Source: Haloactinospora alba
Lineage (GTDB): Bacteria > Actinomycetota > Actinomycetes > Streptosporangiales > Streptosporangiaceae
Assembly (NCBI RefSeq): GCF_006717075.1
Contig: NZ_VFQC01000002.1
Location: 248,001 to 312,000, forward strand
Direction of reading: 5' to 3'
DNA: 64,000 nt
Shown here: one piece after another, positions 51,456 through 59,322 of the stretch
How the letters are laid out: every line of letters starts with the position of its first letter
How positions within the stretch are numbered: position 1 is the stretch's first letter
Translations under genes and position numbers: made by a program
The notes under the pieces: generated by a model
What the model was told of the DNA's origin: nothing
Database searches by the model: none
The model's input: only the letters and a program-made list of their open reading frames with translations

Positions 51456-52652
51456 TCAGCGAAGAGAGTCCAGCAGGTCTCGCACTTCCGGCACCTCCCG
51501 GAAAGCCGCGAGCCGCGACAACACGACACGGACACGTTCGGAGGCTCGCGCACTCGCCACATCTCCCGACAGAGCGATAACCCGGCCAGCTATATGGGCG
51601 GCGTGCTCCGGTTCGTTCGCATCCGCGTAGGCCACGGCCAGCCAGGATTCGTACAGGGCACGCTCACGAAGAGCTGTCGCCGGATACTCCCGAAGTACGT
51701 CCGTGAGCAGCGGGACAGCCCGGAGAGGACGCCGGAGTTCGGTGTACACGCGCGCATCCATGACGCGCAGCTCGTCCTCCGTCACCCAGTAGGCCCAGTC
51801 CGGCGCGTCGTCGGCATCCTCACCCAACGCCTCGTGGGCATCCCCCAATGCCCGCATGGCGGCCTGTGCGTCGCCGGCCTGGCTGTGTGCCCAGGCGACC
51901 CGGTCGTGGAACAACGCACGCGTTTTCCCCGGAGCCTCTGGTCCGGCTTCCAGAACAGCCGCGTCCGAGAGCGCCACACCGTCGGCGACACGGCCATTGT
52001 TCGTCCAGTGATAGGCCAACGATCCCGCAAGCTGCGCCGCAAGCGGCGCGTCTCCGGCTTCCCGTGCTGCGTCCACCCCCAGCCGGTAGGTCGGTTCCGC
52101 TCGTGAGTCCGCCGCATCACTGGCAACCCACCCCGCGATCTGGGCGAGTTCTCCAACGGCCCGAAGAAGCTCCCGGTGTATGACGTCGCTGTGTGCCGAT
52201 TCCCGGAGCACGCGAACGGCAGAGTTCAGCTCCCGGAACGCCGGCTCGATCAGGTCGCCCCCGGCGAGAACGTCGTCAGCGAGCCGGAGACCGTGAGCGC
52301 GGGCGGCGAGGTCATCCGCTGTCGTCCGGCCCACCCTCCGTCCGGTGGATGCCGTGAGCGGAGCGAGAGCATCCCCAGGCGGCAGCAAGGACTCCAGGGT
52401 CTCCCCGGCAACGGGACCATCGTCAGCAACAGTGGCGCGCTCCAGAGTCTCCCGGGAAACATCGAGAACGTCCGCGAGTACCGGAAGCCACATACGCGGG
52501 ACCCGCTTCCCGCGTTCCCACCGGGACACGTCGTGTCGCGTGACCGTAGGATGCTCCGACTCCTCGCACACAGCGTGCGCCAACCGTGCCTGCGACCACC
52601 CTCGCTGGACACGGAGAGTCCGGATCAACGCGGGAAGCGGTTCGTGCGGCAT
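51456..52652 (-). CDS. XRE-family regulator with TPR-like sensory region
   Basis: This protein of about 398 residues has an N-terminal XRE domain (LPALIRTLRVQRGWSQARLA, RHDVSRWERGKRVPRMWLPV) and a helical repeat C-terminus (AAREAGDAPLAAQLAGSLAY, RALGDAHEALGED) like those of quorum/peptide-sensing or Scr-type regulators. It follows the small GntR gene on the same strand. ATG 52652 was chosen; an in-frame GTG at 52670 is possible. The effector is unknown, and its location at the edge of the second module suggests it may control it. Confidence 0.82.
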   Translation of the reverse strand: MPHEPLPALIRTLRVQRGWSQARLAHAVCEESEHPTVTRHDVSRWERGKRVPRMWLPVLADVLDVSRETLERATVADDGPVAGETLESLLPPGDALAPLTASTGRRVGRTTADDLAARAHGLRLADDVLAGGDLIEPAFRELNSAVRVLRESAHSDVIHRELLRAVGELAQIAGWVASDAADSRAEPTYRLGVDAAREAGDAPLAAQLAGSLAYHWTNNGRVADGVALSDAAVLEAGPEAPGKTRALFHDRVAWAHSQAGDAQAAMRALGDAHEALGEDADDAPDWAYWVTEDELRVMDARVYTELRRPLRAVPLLTDVLREYPATALRERALYESWLAVAYADANEPEHAAHIAGRVIALSGDVASARASERVRVVLSRLAAFREVPEVRDLLDSLR

Positions 52653-52780
52653 GCCCCCAGTGTCACCCACTGGCCCACAGCGTGGCCCCCTGTCTGGCTA
52701 CTCCCGTGCCCGCCACAGCAGCGGGACACTTCCAGGCATGAACGTAACGACAGAGGTCCTCGACACTCCGGGACGGCACG

Positions 52781-53011
52781 TCATGTTTGCGCGCGAACGA
52801 ACGAGCCCAGCCCGGGTTCCGTATAGGTCAGTCCGCGTTTCCGGACACCACCCAACGCTTTCTGCGCGGTAGCGGACGCCACACCGAACTCCTCCTGGAG
52901 CTGGAGCACTGAGGGAACACGTGTCCCAGGTGCATACTCGCCTTCGCGAATACGCCTTTCCAACTCGTCAGCTACCTGACGCCACCGAGGCACATCTTCA
53001 CGAAATTCCAC
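52781..53011 (-). CDS. Small GntR-type winged-helix protein
   Basis: This 76-residue protein is almost only a GntR helix-turn-helix: RWRQVADELERRIREGEYAP, GTRVPSVLQLQEEFGVASAT, AQKALGGVRKRGLTYTEPGL. It lacks an effector domain. Such minimal GntR proteins are typical of actinobacterial plasmids and integrative elements (KorSA/TraR type), where they repress transfer genes. It is divergent from the second small-gene module, with several CTAGCAT sites in between. Confidence 0.88.
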   Translation of the reverse strand: MEFREDVPRWRQVADELERRIREGEYAPGTRVPSVLQLQEEFGVASATAQKALGGVRKRGLTYTEPGLGSFVRAQT

Positions 53012-53035
53012 TCCAGCACGCTAAGCAACCACTGA

Positions 53036-53080
53036 ATGCTAGCCAATGCATGATATCCCTAGCATCCTATAGCATGCTAG
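53036..53080. promoter_or_regulatory. Cluster of CTAGCAT half-sites, candidate GntR operator
   Basis: ATGCTAG occurs at 53036-53042, CTAGCAT at 53059-53065 and ATGCTAG at 53074-53080. The last two form an inverted repeat with an 8-base spacer, and TAGCATGCTA at 53070-53079 is itself a perfect palindrome. The cluster lies between the divergent GntR gene and the second module and fits an autoregulatory operator. Confidence 0.65.
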
Positions 53081-53158
53081 GTTAAACTCAGCTGTACATG
53101 AAAAGCTCCCGCGACGCCGACACGTCCGGGAGCGTGGCCACCGACTGGAATGGAGTCG

Positions 53159-53606
53159 ATGACAGCGTCCGATTCTATGCGCGCCCTGGTGTCCCTGGGG
53201 ACGCTGCTCGTCCTGACGGCCGTTGCCCTCGTGGCACCGAGCCGGAACCGCAACCGCCCACCGGCGCCCGCACCCGAGCCCCGCACAGTTGCCCCGCCCG
53301 TGTCGCGCCGCGGCGTCCGGGGCCAGTGGGTGCCCCCGGTCGGAACCCGTTTGCCGAGCCGGAGTGGTTGGATCCCACCGAGACCGACCCGGTGCGGCCC
53401 TACGTGACCCGGTACGAACGCCACCGCCAAGAGCAGGAGGGAGCAGCGCAGCACTGTCCGGCCTGCGGCGCTGCCACCACAGCACCCGACCCCGCCCCGC
53501 CCGCCTACGGCGACGGGTTGGACGACCTGCGCGCGGAGCTGTCCCCGCTGGTGCGCAGGTGGCTGGCCCAGCGCGAGCAGACGAGCACGGCGGGGTGGAA
53601 CGATGA
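53159..53606 (+). pseudogene. Membrane-anchored CPACGA-motif protein gene, copy 2, with two frameshifts
   Basis: An ATG at 53159 after TGGAG opens a frame with the membrane anchor ALVSLGTLLVLTAVALVAPS. After the C5G2 run at 53333-53339 homology to the copy at 30552-31007 continues one frame over (FAEPEWLDPTETDPVRPYVT, HCPACGAATTAP, AYGDGLDDLRAELSPLVRRW). After the GGGG at 53592-53595 it shifts again and ends GVER, with its TGA overlapping the ATG of the HTH gene. Adding one base at each run restores a protein of about 149 residues, close to the intact 151-residue copy. It is either a decayed gene or two base-calling errors. Confidence 0.7.
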
Positions 53607-53812
53607 CCGCACGCGAACCGCTCCAGTGCCCCGAGCTGCTGGTTCCGGGGGAGGTGGCCGAGTTGTTCGGGGTGCGCACCAGCACCGTCAGCCGGTGGGT
53701 GCGCGACGGCCACCTGCTGCCCGCCTGCACCACCCCGGGCGGCACGTCCCGGTTCAGCGCCACCGAGATCCACCAGCTGCTGGCCGTGGGTTGGCGGGGG
53801 TGGTGGGAGTGA
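53603..53812 (+). CDS. MerR/BldC-like helix-turn-helix protein of the duplicated module (copy 2)
   Basis: This 69-residue protein contains LLVPGEVAELFGVRTSTVSR and WVRDGHLLPACTTPGGTSRF, the same minimal winged helix as the protein at 30337-30555, with the same TPGG wing. Its ATG overlaps the TGA of the preceding gene and its TGA overlaps the GTG of the next, so all three genes are coupled. It probably binds DNA without an effector domain. Confidence 0.85.
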   Translation: MTAREPLQCPELLVPGEVAELFGVRTSTVSRWVRDGHLLPACTTPGGTSRFSATEIHQLLAVGWRGWWE

Positions 53813-54015
53813 GCCTCACCCCGCGCGAGCACCGCGAGTTGTGTGAACTGGCCGACCTGCTCATCCAGGACGCTGGGGGAGACGCGTTGTGGCCCGGCCG
53901 GATCCGTGAGACCAGCCTAGAACTGCGCTCACTCCTGGATGCCTACCGCACCACCACGGACGAGGGCGCAGCGGAGCCCCCAGAGCCCACGGCCCCGCCC
54001 CACCACGACCCCTAA
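53809..54015 (+). CDS. Small helical protein of the duplicated module (copy 2)
   Basis: This 68-residue protein starts at a GTG inside the end of the HTH gene. It reads LTPREHRELCELADLLIQDA, GGDALWPGRIRETSLELRSL, matching the GxALWPxxIR element of the protein at 30128-30340. The acidic, Pro-rich tail differs. A perfect hairpin follows 17 bases after the stop, so the copy-2 operon ends here. Function unknown. Confidence 0.7.
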   Translation: MSLTPREHRELCELADLLIQDAGGDALWPGRIRETSLELRSLLDAYRTTTDEGAAEPPEPTAPPHHDP

Positions 54016-54031
54016 CCCTCCACCCGCACAC

Positions 54032-54070
54032 GGGTCCCGCACTCGGCCACCTTCCCCGGGTGCGGGACCC
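54032..54070 (+). terminator. Hairpin after the second small-gene module
   Basis: GGGTCCCGCAC at 54032-54042 pairs perfectly with GTGCGGGACCC at 54060-54070. There is no U-run. It separates the module from the methyltransferase gene. Confidence 0.65.
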
Positions 54071-54187
54071 ACCGCTCTCCTCGGCCCCGCAGACAACCAC
54101 GTTTGTACGGCGCGCGACACGTGGACAACCACGGTGTCAGTGGTTACGCACCACGCCACCGCAGACGCCCGAATCCGGGTGACGCCG

Positions 54188-55324
54188 ATGGACACCACCG
54201 CACACCAGCTCCACACCGCTCTCACCGACGCGCTCGTCCACGACGGCACCCTCACCGACGAGCGCCTCGTCGCCGCGTTCCGCGCGACCCCCCGGCACCT
54301 CTTCATCCCCGAGCACGGGGCCCGCACCCCCGACGGCACCGAACTCGACGCCCGCGAGCGACCCCACGAGTGGTACACCGCCGTCTACACCGACGCCCCC
54401 GTCATCACCCAGACCGACAGCGGCACCCTCTCCCCCGGACAGCTCACCCCCACCTCCTCCAGCTCGGCCCCCAGCGTCGTCGCCCGGATGCTGGAAACCG
54501 CCGAGCTGACCGACGGCCAACGGGTGCTGGAAATCGGCACCGGCACGGGATGGAACGCCGCCCTCCTGGCCGCCCGGCTCGGCGACGCCAACGTCACCAC
54601 CGTCGACATCGACCCCGCTGTCGCCGCCGCCGCGCGCACCGCCCTCAGCCGGGCCGGACACGCCGTCACTCCGCACCACCACCCCGGCGAACACGGTTAC
54701 CCGCCCCACGCCCCCTACCACCGGGTCATCGCCACCTGCAGCGTCACCCGCCTCCCCCGGCCCTGGATCGACCAGACCACCAGCGGCGGGTTGATCGTCG
54801 CCCCATGGTGCGTCCTGGAAGGCGCCGGGGTCCTCGCCCGGTTGTGCGTGTCCGCCGGCGGGGAAGCCAGCGGCCACTTCCACGGCGGGTTGGGGTTCAT
54901 GTGCCTGCGGTCGCAGCGCCCGCCCACCCACCAGCCCCACGACGCCGGTCAACGACCGGAAACCACCCGGCTCACGGACACCGACCCGACCGCGCCGCTC
55001 ACCGCGTTCGACAGCGCCTTCCCGCTGACGTTCATGGTGCCCTCCTGGCGGATGGGGCCGCGTGCCGCCAGCACCGGGACGGGAGTGTGGCTCTCCGCCA
55101 CCGACAGCCCCTCGTGGGCGCGCCTCCTACCGCGCGACGGGCAGTGGGTGGTGGAACAGGGCGGGCCGCGCCGCCTCCACGACGAACTCGCCGCCGCCCA
55201 CCAGCGGTGGCGAGACCTCGGCAGCCCTACCCCGGAACGCTACGGGCTCACCGTCACCCGCGAGGGCACGCACCGCGTGTGGCTCGACTCCCCCACCGGC
55301 CCGGCGTGGACACTGCCCGACTGA
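54188..55324 (+). CDS. PIMT-like methyltransferase of the peptide-maturase-associated type (copy 2)
   Basis: This 378-residue protein has the same layout as the one at 32508-33644: RLVAAFRATPRHLFIPEHGA, the tract TPTSSSSAPSVVARMLETAE, the SAM motif GQRVLEIGTGTGWNAALLAA, and VIATCSVTRLPRPWIDQTTS. It ends ERYGLTVTREGTHRVWLDSP. This is characteristic of O-methyltransferases encoded with ATP-grasp or FxLD-type RiPP systems that methylate Asp/Glu side chains. No ligase or precursor is seen nearby. ATG 54188 was chosen; the ribosome binding site is weak. A NUDIX gene follows. Confidence 0.82.
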   Translation: MDTTAHQLHTALTDALVHDGTLTDERLVAAFRATPRHLFIPEHGARTPDGTELDARERPHEWYTAVYTDAPVITQTDSGTLSPGQLTPTSSSSAPSVVARMLETAELTDGQRVLEIGTGTGWNAALLAARLGDANVTTVDIDPAVAAAARTALSRAGHAVTPHHHPGEHGYPPHAPYHRVIATCSVTRLPRPWIDQTTSGGLIVAPWCVLEGAGVLARLCVSAGGEASGHFHGGLGFMCLRSQRPPTHQPHDAGQRPETTRLTDTDPTAPLTAFDSAFPLTFMVPSWRMGPRAASTGTGVWLSATDSPSWARLLPRDGQWVVEQGGPRRLHDELAAAHQRWRDLGSPTPERYGLTVTREGTHRVWLDSPTGPAWTLPD

Positions 55325-55407
55325 CCGTCCGCGGCCCGCCCGCACCGCGTCCTGGTAGGCTCCGCTCGTCCGGCCACCGAACGTCGAGGAAGCGTGGGAA
55401 CACGACG

Positions 55408-55809
55408 ATGCCGACCGTGATCGACACAGTGGCGTGGGTGCATGTGGAGAACGGCCGCGTTCTCGGCACGCGGTCCCGGGAGAAGGACGTGTACTACATT
55501 CCCGGTGGGAAACGCGAGAACGGGGAAAGCGACCTCCAGACCCTGCTGCGCGAGGTCGGGGAGGAGCTCACCGTCTCCGTGCTCCCGGAGACCGCCGTCC
55601 ACCTCGGCACCTACGAGGCCCAGGCACACGGCCACCCGGACGGTGTGACGGTGCGTATGAGCTGCTACACCGGCGACTACCGGGGAACCCTCACCCCCAG
55701 CAACGAGATCGCGGACGTCGTGTGGCTGACCCACGCCGACCGGAACAGCACTCCCCCTGTCGACCGTCTGGTTCTCGACGACCTCAGGGCGCGGGGCGAG
55801 CTGTCCTGA
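55408..55809 (+). CDS. NUDIX hydrolase
   Basis: This 133-residue protein has a nearly canonical NUDIX box, GGKRENGESDLQTLLREVGE followed by ELTV, with the catalytic REVGEE intact (the usual Gly near the end is Thr). The rest matches small NUDIX pyrophosphatases (TVIDTVAWVHVENGRVLGTR at the start, NEIADVVWLTHADR near the end). It should hydrolyse a nucleoside diphosphate-linked compound with Mg. ATG 55408 follows GGGAACACG. It overlaps the decayed 3' part of the YCII remnant on the other strand. Confidence 0.9.
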   Translation: MPTVIDTVAWVHVENGRVLGTRSREKDVYYIPGGKRENGESDLQTLLREVGEELTVSVLPETAVHLGTYEAQAHGHPDGVTVRMSCYTGDYRGTLTPSNEIADVVWLTHADRNSTPPVDRLVLDDLRARGELS

Positions 55810-55991
55810 GGCCGGTCCGGGGAGACGTCCGCCCCTTCCCGAACCCGTATCCCGAAGCCGACCCGAGCCGCGAAGTCCCGCATGAACCGCATGTGGGCCG
55901 AGACCTCCTCCGGTGTCCACTGGTCCATCGGCACGTCGTTGACCGGTACCGGCGCGCCCCGGTAGTGCTTGAGCAGCAGGTACTTGGCCAT
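55677..55991 (-). pseudogene. Truncated YCII-family gene
   Basis: From an ATG at 55991 with a strong AAGGAG site, the first 40 or so residues (MAKYLLLKHYRGAPVPVNDV, DQWTPEEVSAHMRFMRDFAA) match YCII-related proteins with high confidence. After RVGF the similarity ends: no DGPF motif is found, and the remaining frame runs antisense into the NUDIX gene. The gene is thus broken around 55870. This marks a likely recombination edge of the accessory block that ends here. Confidence 0.7.
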
Positions 55992-56168
55992 CGTGTTCTC
56001 CTTGGTGAGGTACGGCCCATCGCGGCCGTGTTCACTCCGGGGACGGAGCCGCGCGCGGGTTCTCGACATCCCGCCGCGACTTTTCCCGACGGATTTCGAC
56101 GACCCGCGCGCCGCGGGTCCGGGCCTCCGCCGCCCCCACCGCTCGGAACACCTTCGGAAGCGCGGAGC

Positions 56169-58382
56169 CTAGGACCCCGTGTGGTCGATCTCGTCGATGA
56201 CCTTCCCGCCGAGTTCCGACTCGATCAGCCGGCTCCCCGAACCGGGCGGCACCGCCGGGGCGGAGCCGTTCCTCGGACCTGACGCGGGCGCCTCCGGAGC
56301 CGCCAGCTTCGGGGCCGGCGGTTTCGGGGCCGGCGGTTCCGCGTCCGGTTCCGGCTCCGGGCCCGGGTCGGGTTCCGGCGGCTCGGGCTCGGGAGGTTCC
56401 GGTTCGGAAAGGTCCGGTTCGGGTTCCGGTTCCGGTTCCGGCGGCGCAGGGGCAGCCGGTTCGGGCTCCGGCGGTGCCGGCTCGGCCGGCTGGGAGGCGG
56501 CAGCGGCGGCGGGCTGGCTGGGAGCGGGAGCCGCCGCGGGCTCCTCCCATCCCGCCGGCTCCCGGGAAGGAGGCTGGGAGTCCTGGCTCGGGGCCGGCGC
56601 CTGTTCCGCACCGCCGTTGCCGGAGCGCTGCGGCGTCGAGGAGGTGCGGTTCGCCGGGACCGGGCTCACGCGCAGACTCACACCGAGCACCTCGGTGATC
56701 GCCGCCTCCACCACCTTGTCGCTGCCGCTGTTGGAGAACCCCTTCGCGTCGTTGGGGCGCGTGAACCCCAACTGGAGCGTGCTCCCCTCAACGCCGAGGA
56801 TCTGCACGTCATAGCCGTTGAGGATCATCCAGGTCGCCTTGCGGCGCTGCTTCACCGACTCCAGGATGCGCGGCCAGGCGTTCTGGACAGCGGCGCTGTC
56901 CCCACCACCACCGGATCCCCCACCGGAAGCATCACCGGAGGCAGGGGCGGCCCCCGCGGGAGCCGGGGGCCGAGCGGGCGCCTCGGGAGCCGACTGCCGG
57001 CCTCCGGCTCCGGGCGCGGACGGTTCCCGAGCCGGGGCGGACTCCGGTTGCGTCCGCCCCGCGTCAGCGGTTTCCGGACGCTGCGGCTGCGGGCTCTCCG
57101 GGGCCTCCTCCCCGGAAGCGGGACGCGCCTCCGGAGCGGGCGGCGCGGGGGGAGCGGCGGCGGGCGGCGCCGGAGCCGACGGTGCCGGAGCGGATGCTGC
57201 CGGGGCCGTTCCGCCGCCGGACTCCACCCGCTGCTCCAGGCGGTCCAGACGCGCCAGCACGGCGCCGCCACCGCTGCTGTCCACCCCCGGCAGCAGCACG
57301 CGCGCGCACAGCAGTTCCAGCAGCAACCGCGGGGAGGTGGCACCACGCATCTCGGTCAGACCGGTGTTGAGGATCTCCGCCGCCCGGGTGAGCTGAGCCG
57401 AGCCGATGCGGGACGCCTGCTCCTTCATCGGTTCCACCGCGTCCGGGGTGACGTTGATCAGCCCCTTGTCCAACGCGTCGGGCACCGCGGCGAGCACCAC
57501 CAGGTCCCGCACCCGCTCCAGCAGGTCCGCCGTGAACCGGCGCGGGTCGGTCCCGCTCTCGATCACCCGGTCGACCAGGCCGAACGCGGCCGCTCCGTCC
57601 CCCGCGCCCAGCGCGTCCACCATCTCGCTCAGCAGCGTGGCGTCGGTGTAGCCCAACAGGGCCACCGCGCCCTCGCGGCTGATGCCGTTCTCGTCGGATC
57701 CCGCGAGCAGCTGGTCCAGGATGGACAGGGAGTCCCGCGCCGAGCCGGCACCCGCGCGTACCACCAGCGGCAGCGCGGCCGGGTCGAACGACACCCCCTC
57801 CTCGGTGAGGATCTCCTCCATCAGCCCGCGCAGCGTCGCCGGCGGGATGAGCCGGAACGGGTAGTGGTGCGTCCGGGACCGGATCGTCGTGACGACCTTG
57901 TCCGGCTCGGTGGTGGCGAACACGAACTTCAGGTGCGGCGGCGGCTCCTCCACGAGCTTCAGCAGCGCGTTGAAGCCCTCCCGGGTCACCATGTGCGCCT
58001 CGTCGACGACATAGATCTTGTAGCGGGAGTTCACCGGCGCGAAGAACGCGCGCTCCCGCAGGTCCCGGGCGTCGTCCACACCACCGTGCGAGGCGGCGTC
58101 GATCTCGATCACGTCGATACTGCCCGGACCGTCCGGGGCGAGCGCGGCGCAGGGCTCACACTCGCCGCACGGATCGGGTGTCGGACCGTGTTCGCAGTTG
58201 AGCGACCGGGCGAGAATCCGCGCACTGGACGTCTTCCCGCACCCGCGGGGGCCGCTGAACATGTAGGCGTGGTTGATCCGGCCGTTGCGCAGGGCCTGGC
58301 GCAGCGGTTCGGTGACGTGCTCCTGCCCCCGAACCTCGGCGAACGTTCCCGGCCGGTACTTACGATACAGCGCGATGTTCAC
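56169..58382 (-). CDS. dnaX: DNA polymerase III subunits gamma and tau
   Basis: This 737-residue clamp-loader ATPase starts MNIALYRKYRPGTFAEVRGQ and has Walker A (FSGPRGCGKTSSARILARSL), the zinc-binding Cys cluster (CEHGPTPDPCGECEPCAALA), Walker B (KIYVVDEAHMVTREGFNALL) and sensor 1 (LKFVFATTEPDKVV). Residues 400-500 and 600-720 are long Pro/Ala/Glu-rich linkers around a tau-like domain, typical of actinobacteria. Its usual downstream neighbour ybaB is displaced by 14 kb. The SRP RNA gene lies just upstream. Confidence 0.96.
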   Translation of the reverse strand: MNIALYRKYRPGTFAEVRGQEHVTEPLRQALRNGRINHAYMFSGPRGCGKTSSARILARSLNCEHGPTPDPCGECEPCAALAPDGPGSIDVIEIDAASHGGVDDARDLRERAFFAPVNSRYKIYVVDEAHMVTREGFNALLKLVEEPPPHLKFVFATTEPDKVVTTIRSRTHHYPFRLIPPATLRGLMEEILTEEGVSFDPAALPLVVRAGAGSARDSLSILDQLLAGSDENGISREGAVALLGYTDATLLSEMVDALGAGDGAAAFGLVDRVIESGTDPRRFTADLLERVRDLVVLAAVPDALDKGLINVTPDAVEPMKEQASRIGSAQLTRAAEILNTGLTEMRGATSPRLLLELLCARVLLPGVDSSGGGAVLARLDRLEQRVESGGGTAPAASAPAPSAPAPPAAAPPAPPAPEARPASGEEAPESPQPQRPETADAGRTQPESAPAREPSAPGAGGRQSAPEAPARPPAPAGAAPASGDASGGGSGGGGDSAAVQNAWPRILESVKQRRKATWMILNGYDVQILGVEGSTLQLGFTRPNDAKGFSNSGSDKVVEAAITEVLGVSLRVSPVPANRTSSTPQRSGNGGAEQAPAPSQDSQPPSREPAGWEEPAAAPAPSQPAAAAASQPAEPAPPEPEPAAPAPPEPEPEPEPDLSEPEPPEPEPPEPDPGPEPEPDAEPPAPKPPAPKLAAPEAPASGPRNGSAPAVPPGSGSRLIESELGGKVIDEIDHTGS

Positions 58383-58500
58383 GGCGCGCTCACTGCTCCC
58401 TTAGGCGTCACCCCACCCATTCAACCCGGTACCGGGGACAGTTCGCACCTGTGCACACCGGCGGGGAGGTAGAGGGATGGATCTCCGGGGAAAAGCAAAG

Positions 58501-58587
58501 GACCCCCCGCGCACCCGCCAGAGCTCATTTATCCTTGCTGCCTTCCGGCCCTGGGGAGGTTCATAAGATGACGCCGCACGAGGGGTC
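58501..58587 (-). ncRNA. ffs: Signal recognition particle RNA (4.5S-type)
   Basis: On the minus strand the sequence contains CCAGGGCCGGAAGGCAGCAA, the conserved helix-8 tetraloop and asymmetric loop of SRP RNA. It is flanked by arms that pair (GACCCC at the 5' end with GGGGTC at the 3' end). It forms a single long hairpin of about 87 bases that binds Ffh. Exact ends are estimated from the pairing. Its location upstream of dnaX is common in actinobacteria. Confidence 0.9.
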
Positions 58588-58710
58588 TGCCCCTACTGTA
58601 TCGGACGCACAGACCGTGGGATACACAGCGACGCGGAAAACCCCGACCGTGCCCGTCCTCACTCTCCGCCCGGTTCGAACCACTGGGCCAGAACGTGTAT
58701 CGTGGTCCGC

Positions 58711-58795
58711 GGAGGATTCGCCTAGCGGCCTAGGGCGCGCGATTGGAAATCGCGTTGGGGGCAACCCCTCACGAGTTCGAATCTCGTATCCTCCG
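58711..58795 (+). tRNA. tRNA-Ser (anticodon GGA)
   Basis: The acceptor arms GGAGGAT (58711-58717) and ATCCTCC (58788-58794) pair, the anticodon stem CGCGA/TCGCG encloses TTGGAAA with GGA at 58745-58747, and a long variable arm (TTGGGGGCAACCCC) identifies a class II tRNA. The T arm has GTTCGAATC. CCA is not encoded. Confidence 0.97.
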
Positions 58796-58814
58796 CCGCC
58801 TCATGCAGGCAAGA

Positions 58815-58850
58815 CGAGGGCCCGGACCGGGTGCGCGGTCCGGGCCCTCG
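58815..58850 (+). terminator. Terminator after tRNA-Ser(GGA)
   Basis: CGAGGGCCCGGACC and its exact 14-base complement surround an 8-base loop, followed by TTGTG, 19 bases after the tRNA. Confidence 0.8.
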
Positions 58851-58896
58851 TTGTGTCGCGACCCGCCAGCGTCCGCGCGCGTGACAAGGTTCGGTT

Positions 58897-59322
58897 ATGC
58901 GCTGGAGCGTGGAGTACTGCCGCGAACGGTTCGCCCGCAGCCGTGTCGCCCGCCTCGCGACGGCCGACGCGCACGGCCAACCGCACCTCGTACCGGTGAC
59001 GTTCGCCGTGCTGGGCCAGGAGCGGGACACGGTCGCGACCGCCGTCGACCACAAGCCGAAACGGACCCGGAACCTGAAACGCCTGGCGAACATCACCGCC
59101 AATCCCAGGGTGAGCCTCCTCGCCGACGAGTACTCCGAGGACTGGCACCAGCTCTGGTGGGTGCGCGCCGACGGCACGGCGCGCATCGTCACCCACGGCG
59201 AGGAGTGGCACGCCGCGGTGCGCGAACTGCGGGAACGCTACCGCCACTACCGGGACACGCCCCCGCAGGGGCCGGTCGTCCTGATCGAGGTGCGGCACTG
59301 GTCGGGCTGGTCGTTCCGCTAG
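58897..59322 (+). CDS. PPOX-class F420-dependent oxidoreductase (TIGR03668-like)
   Basis: This 141-residue split-barrel protein reads RVARLATADAHGQPHLVPVT, KPKRTRNLKRLANITANPRV and LLADEYSEDWHQLWWVRADG, as in the TIGR03668 branch of pyridoxamine-oxidase-like, F420-binding proteins of actinobacteria. It probably uses F420H2 or FMN; the substrate is unknown. It follows the tRNA-Ser terminator by 46 bases. Confidence 0.9.
   Translation: MRWSVEYCRERFARSRVARLATADAHGQPHLVPVTFAVLGQERDTVATAVDHKPKRTRNLKRLANITANPRVSLLADEYSEDWHQLWWVRADGTARIVTHGEEWHAAVRELRERYRHYRDTPPQGPVVLIEVRHWSGWSFR

Noticed and set aside
52739-52872. Small plus-strand frame starting MNVTTEVLDTPG
   Set aside because: Its ribosome binding site is weak and most of it is antisense to the GntR gene.
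57048-58472. 474-residue plus-strand frame opposite dnaX
   Set aside because: It is a shadow of dnaX; its sequence is repetitive Arg/Val/Gly/Asp typical of antisense high-GC frames.
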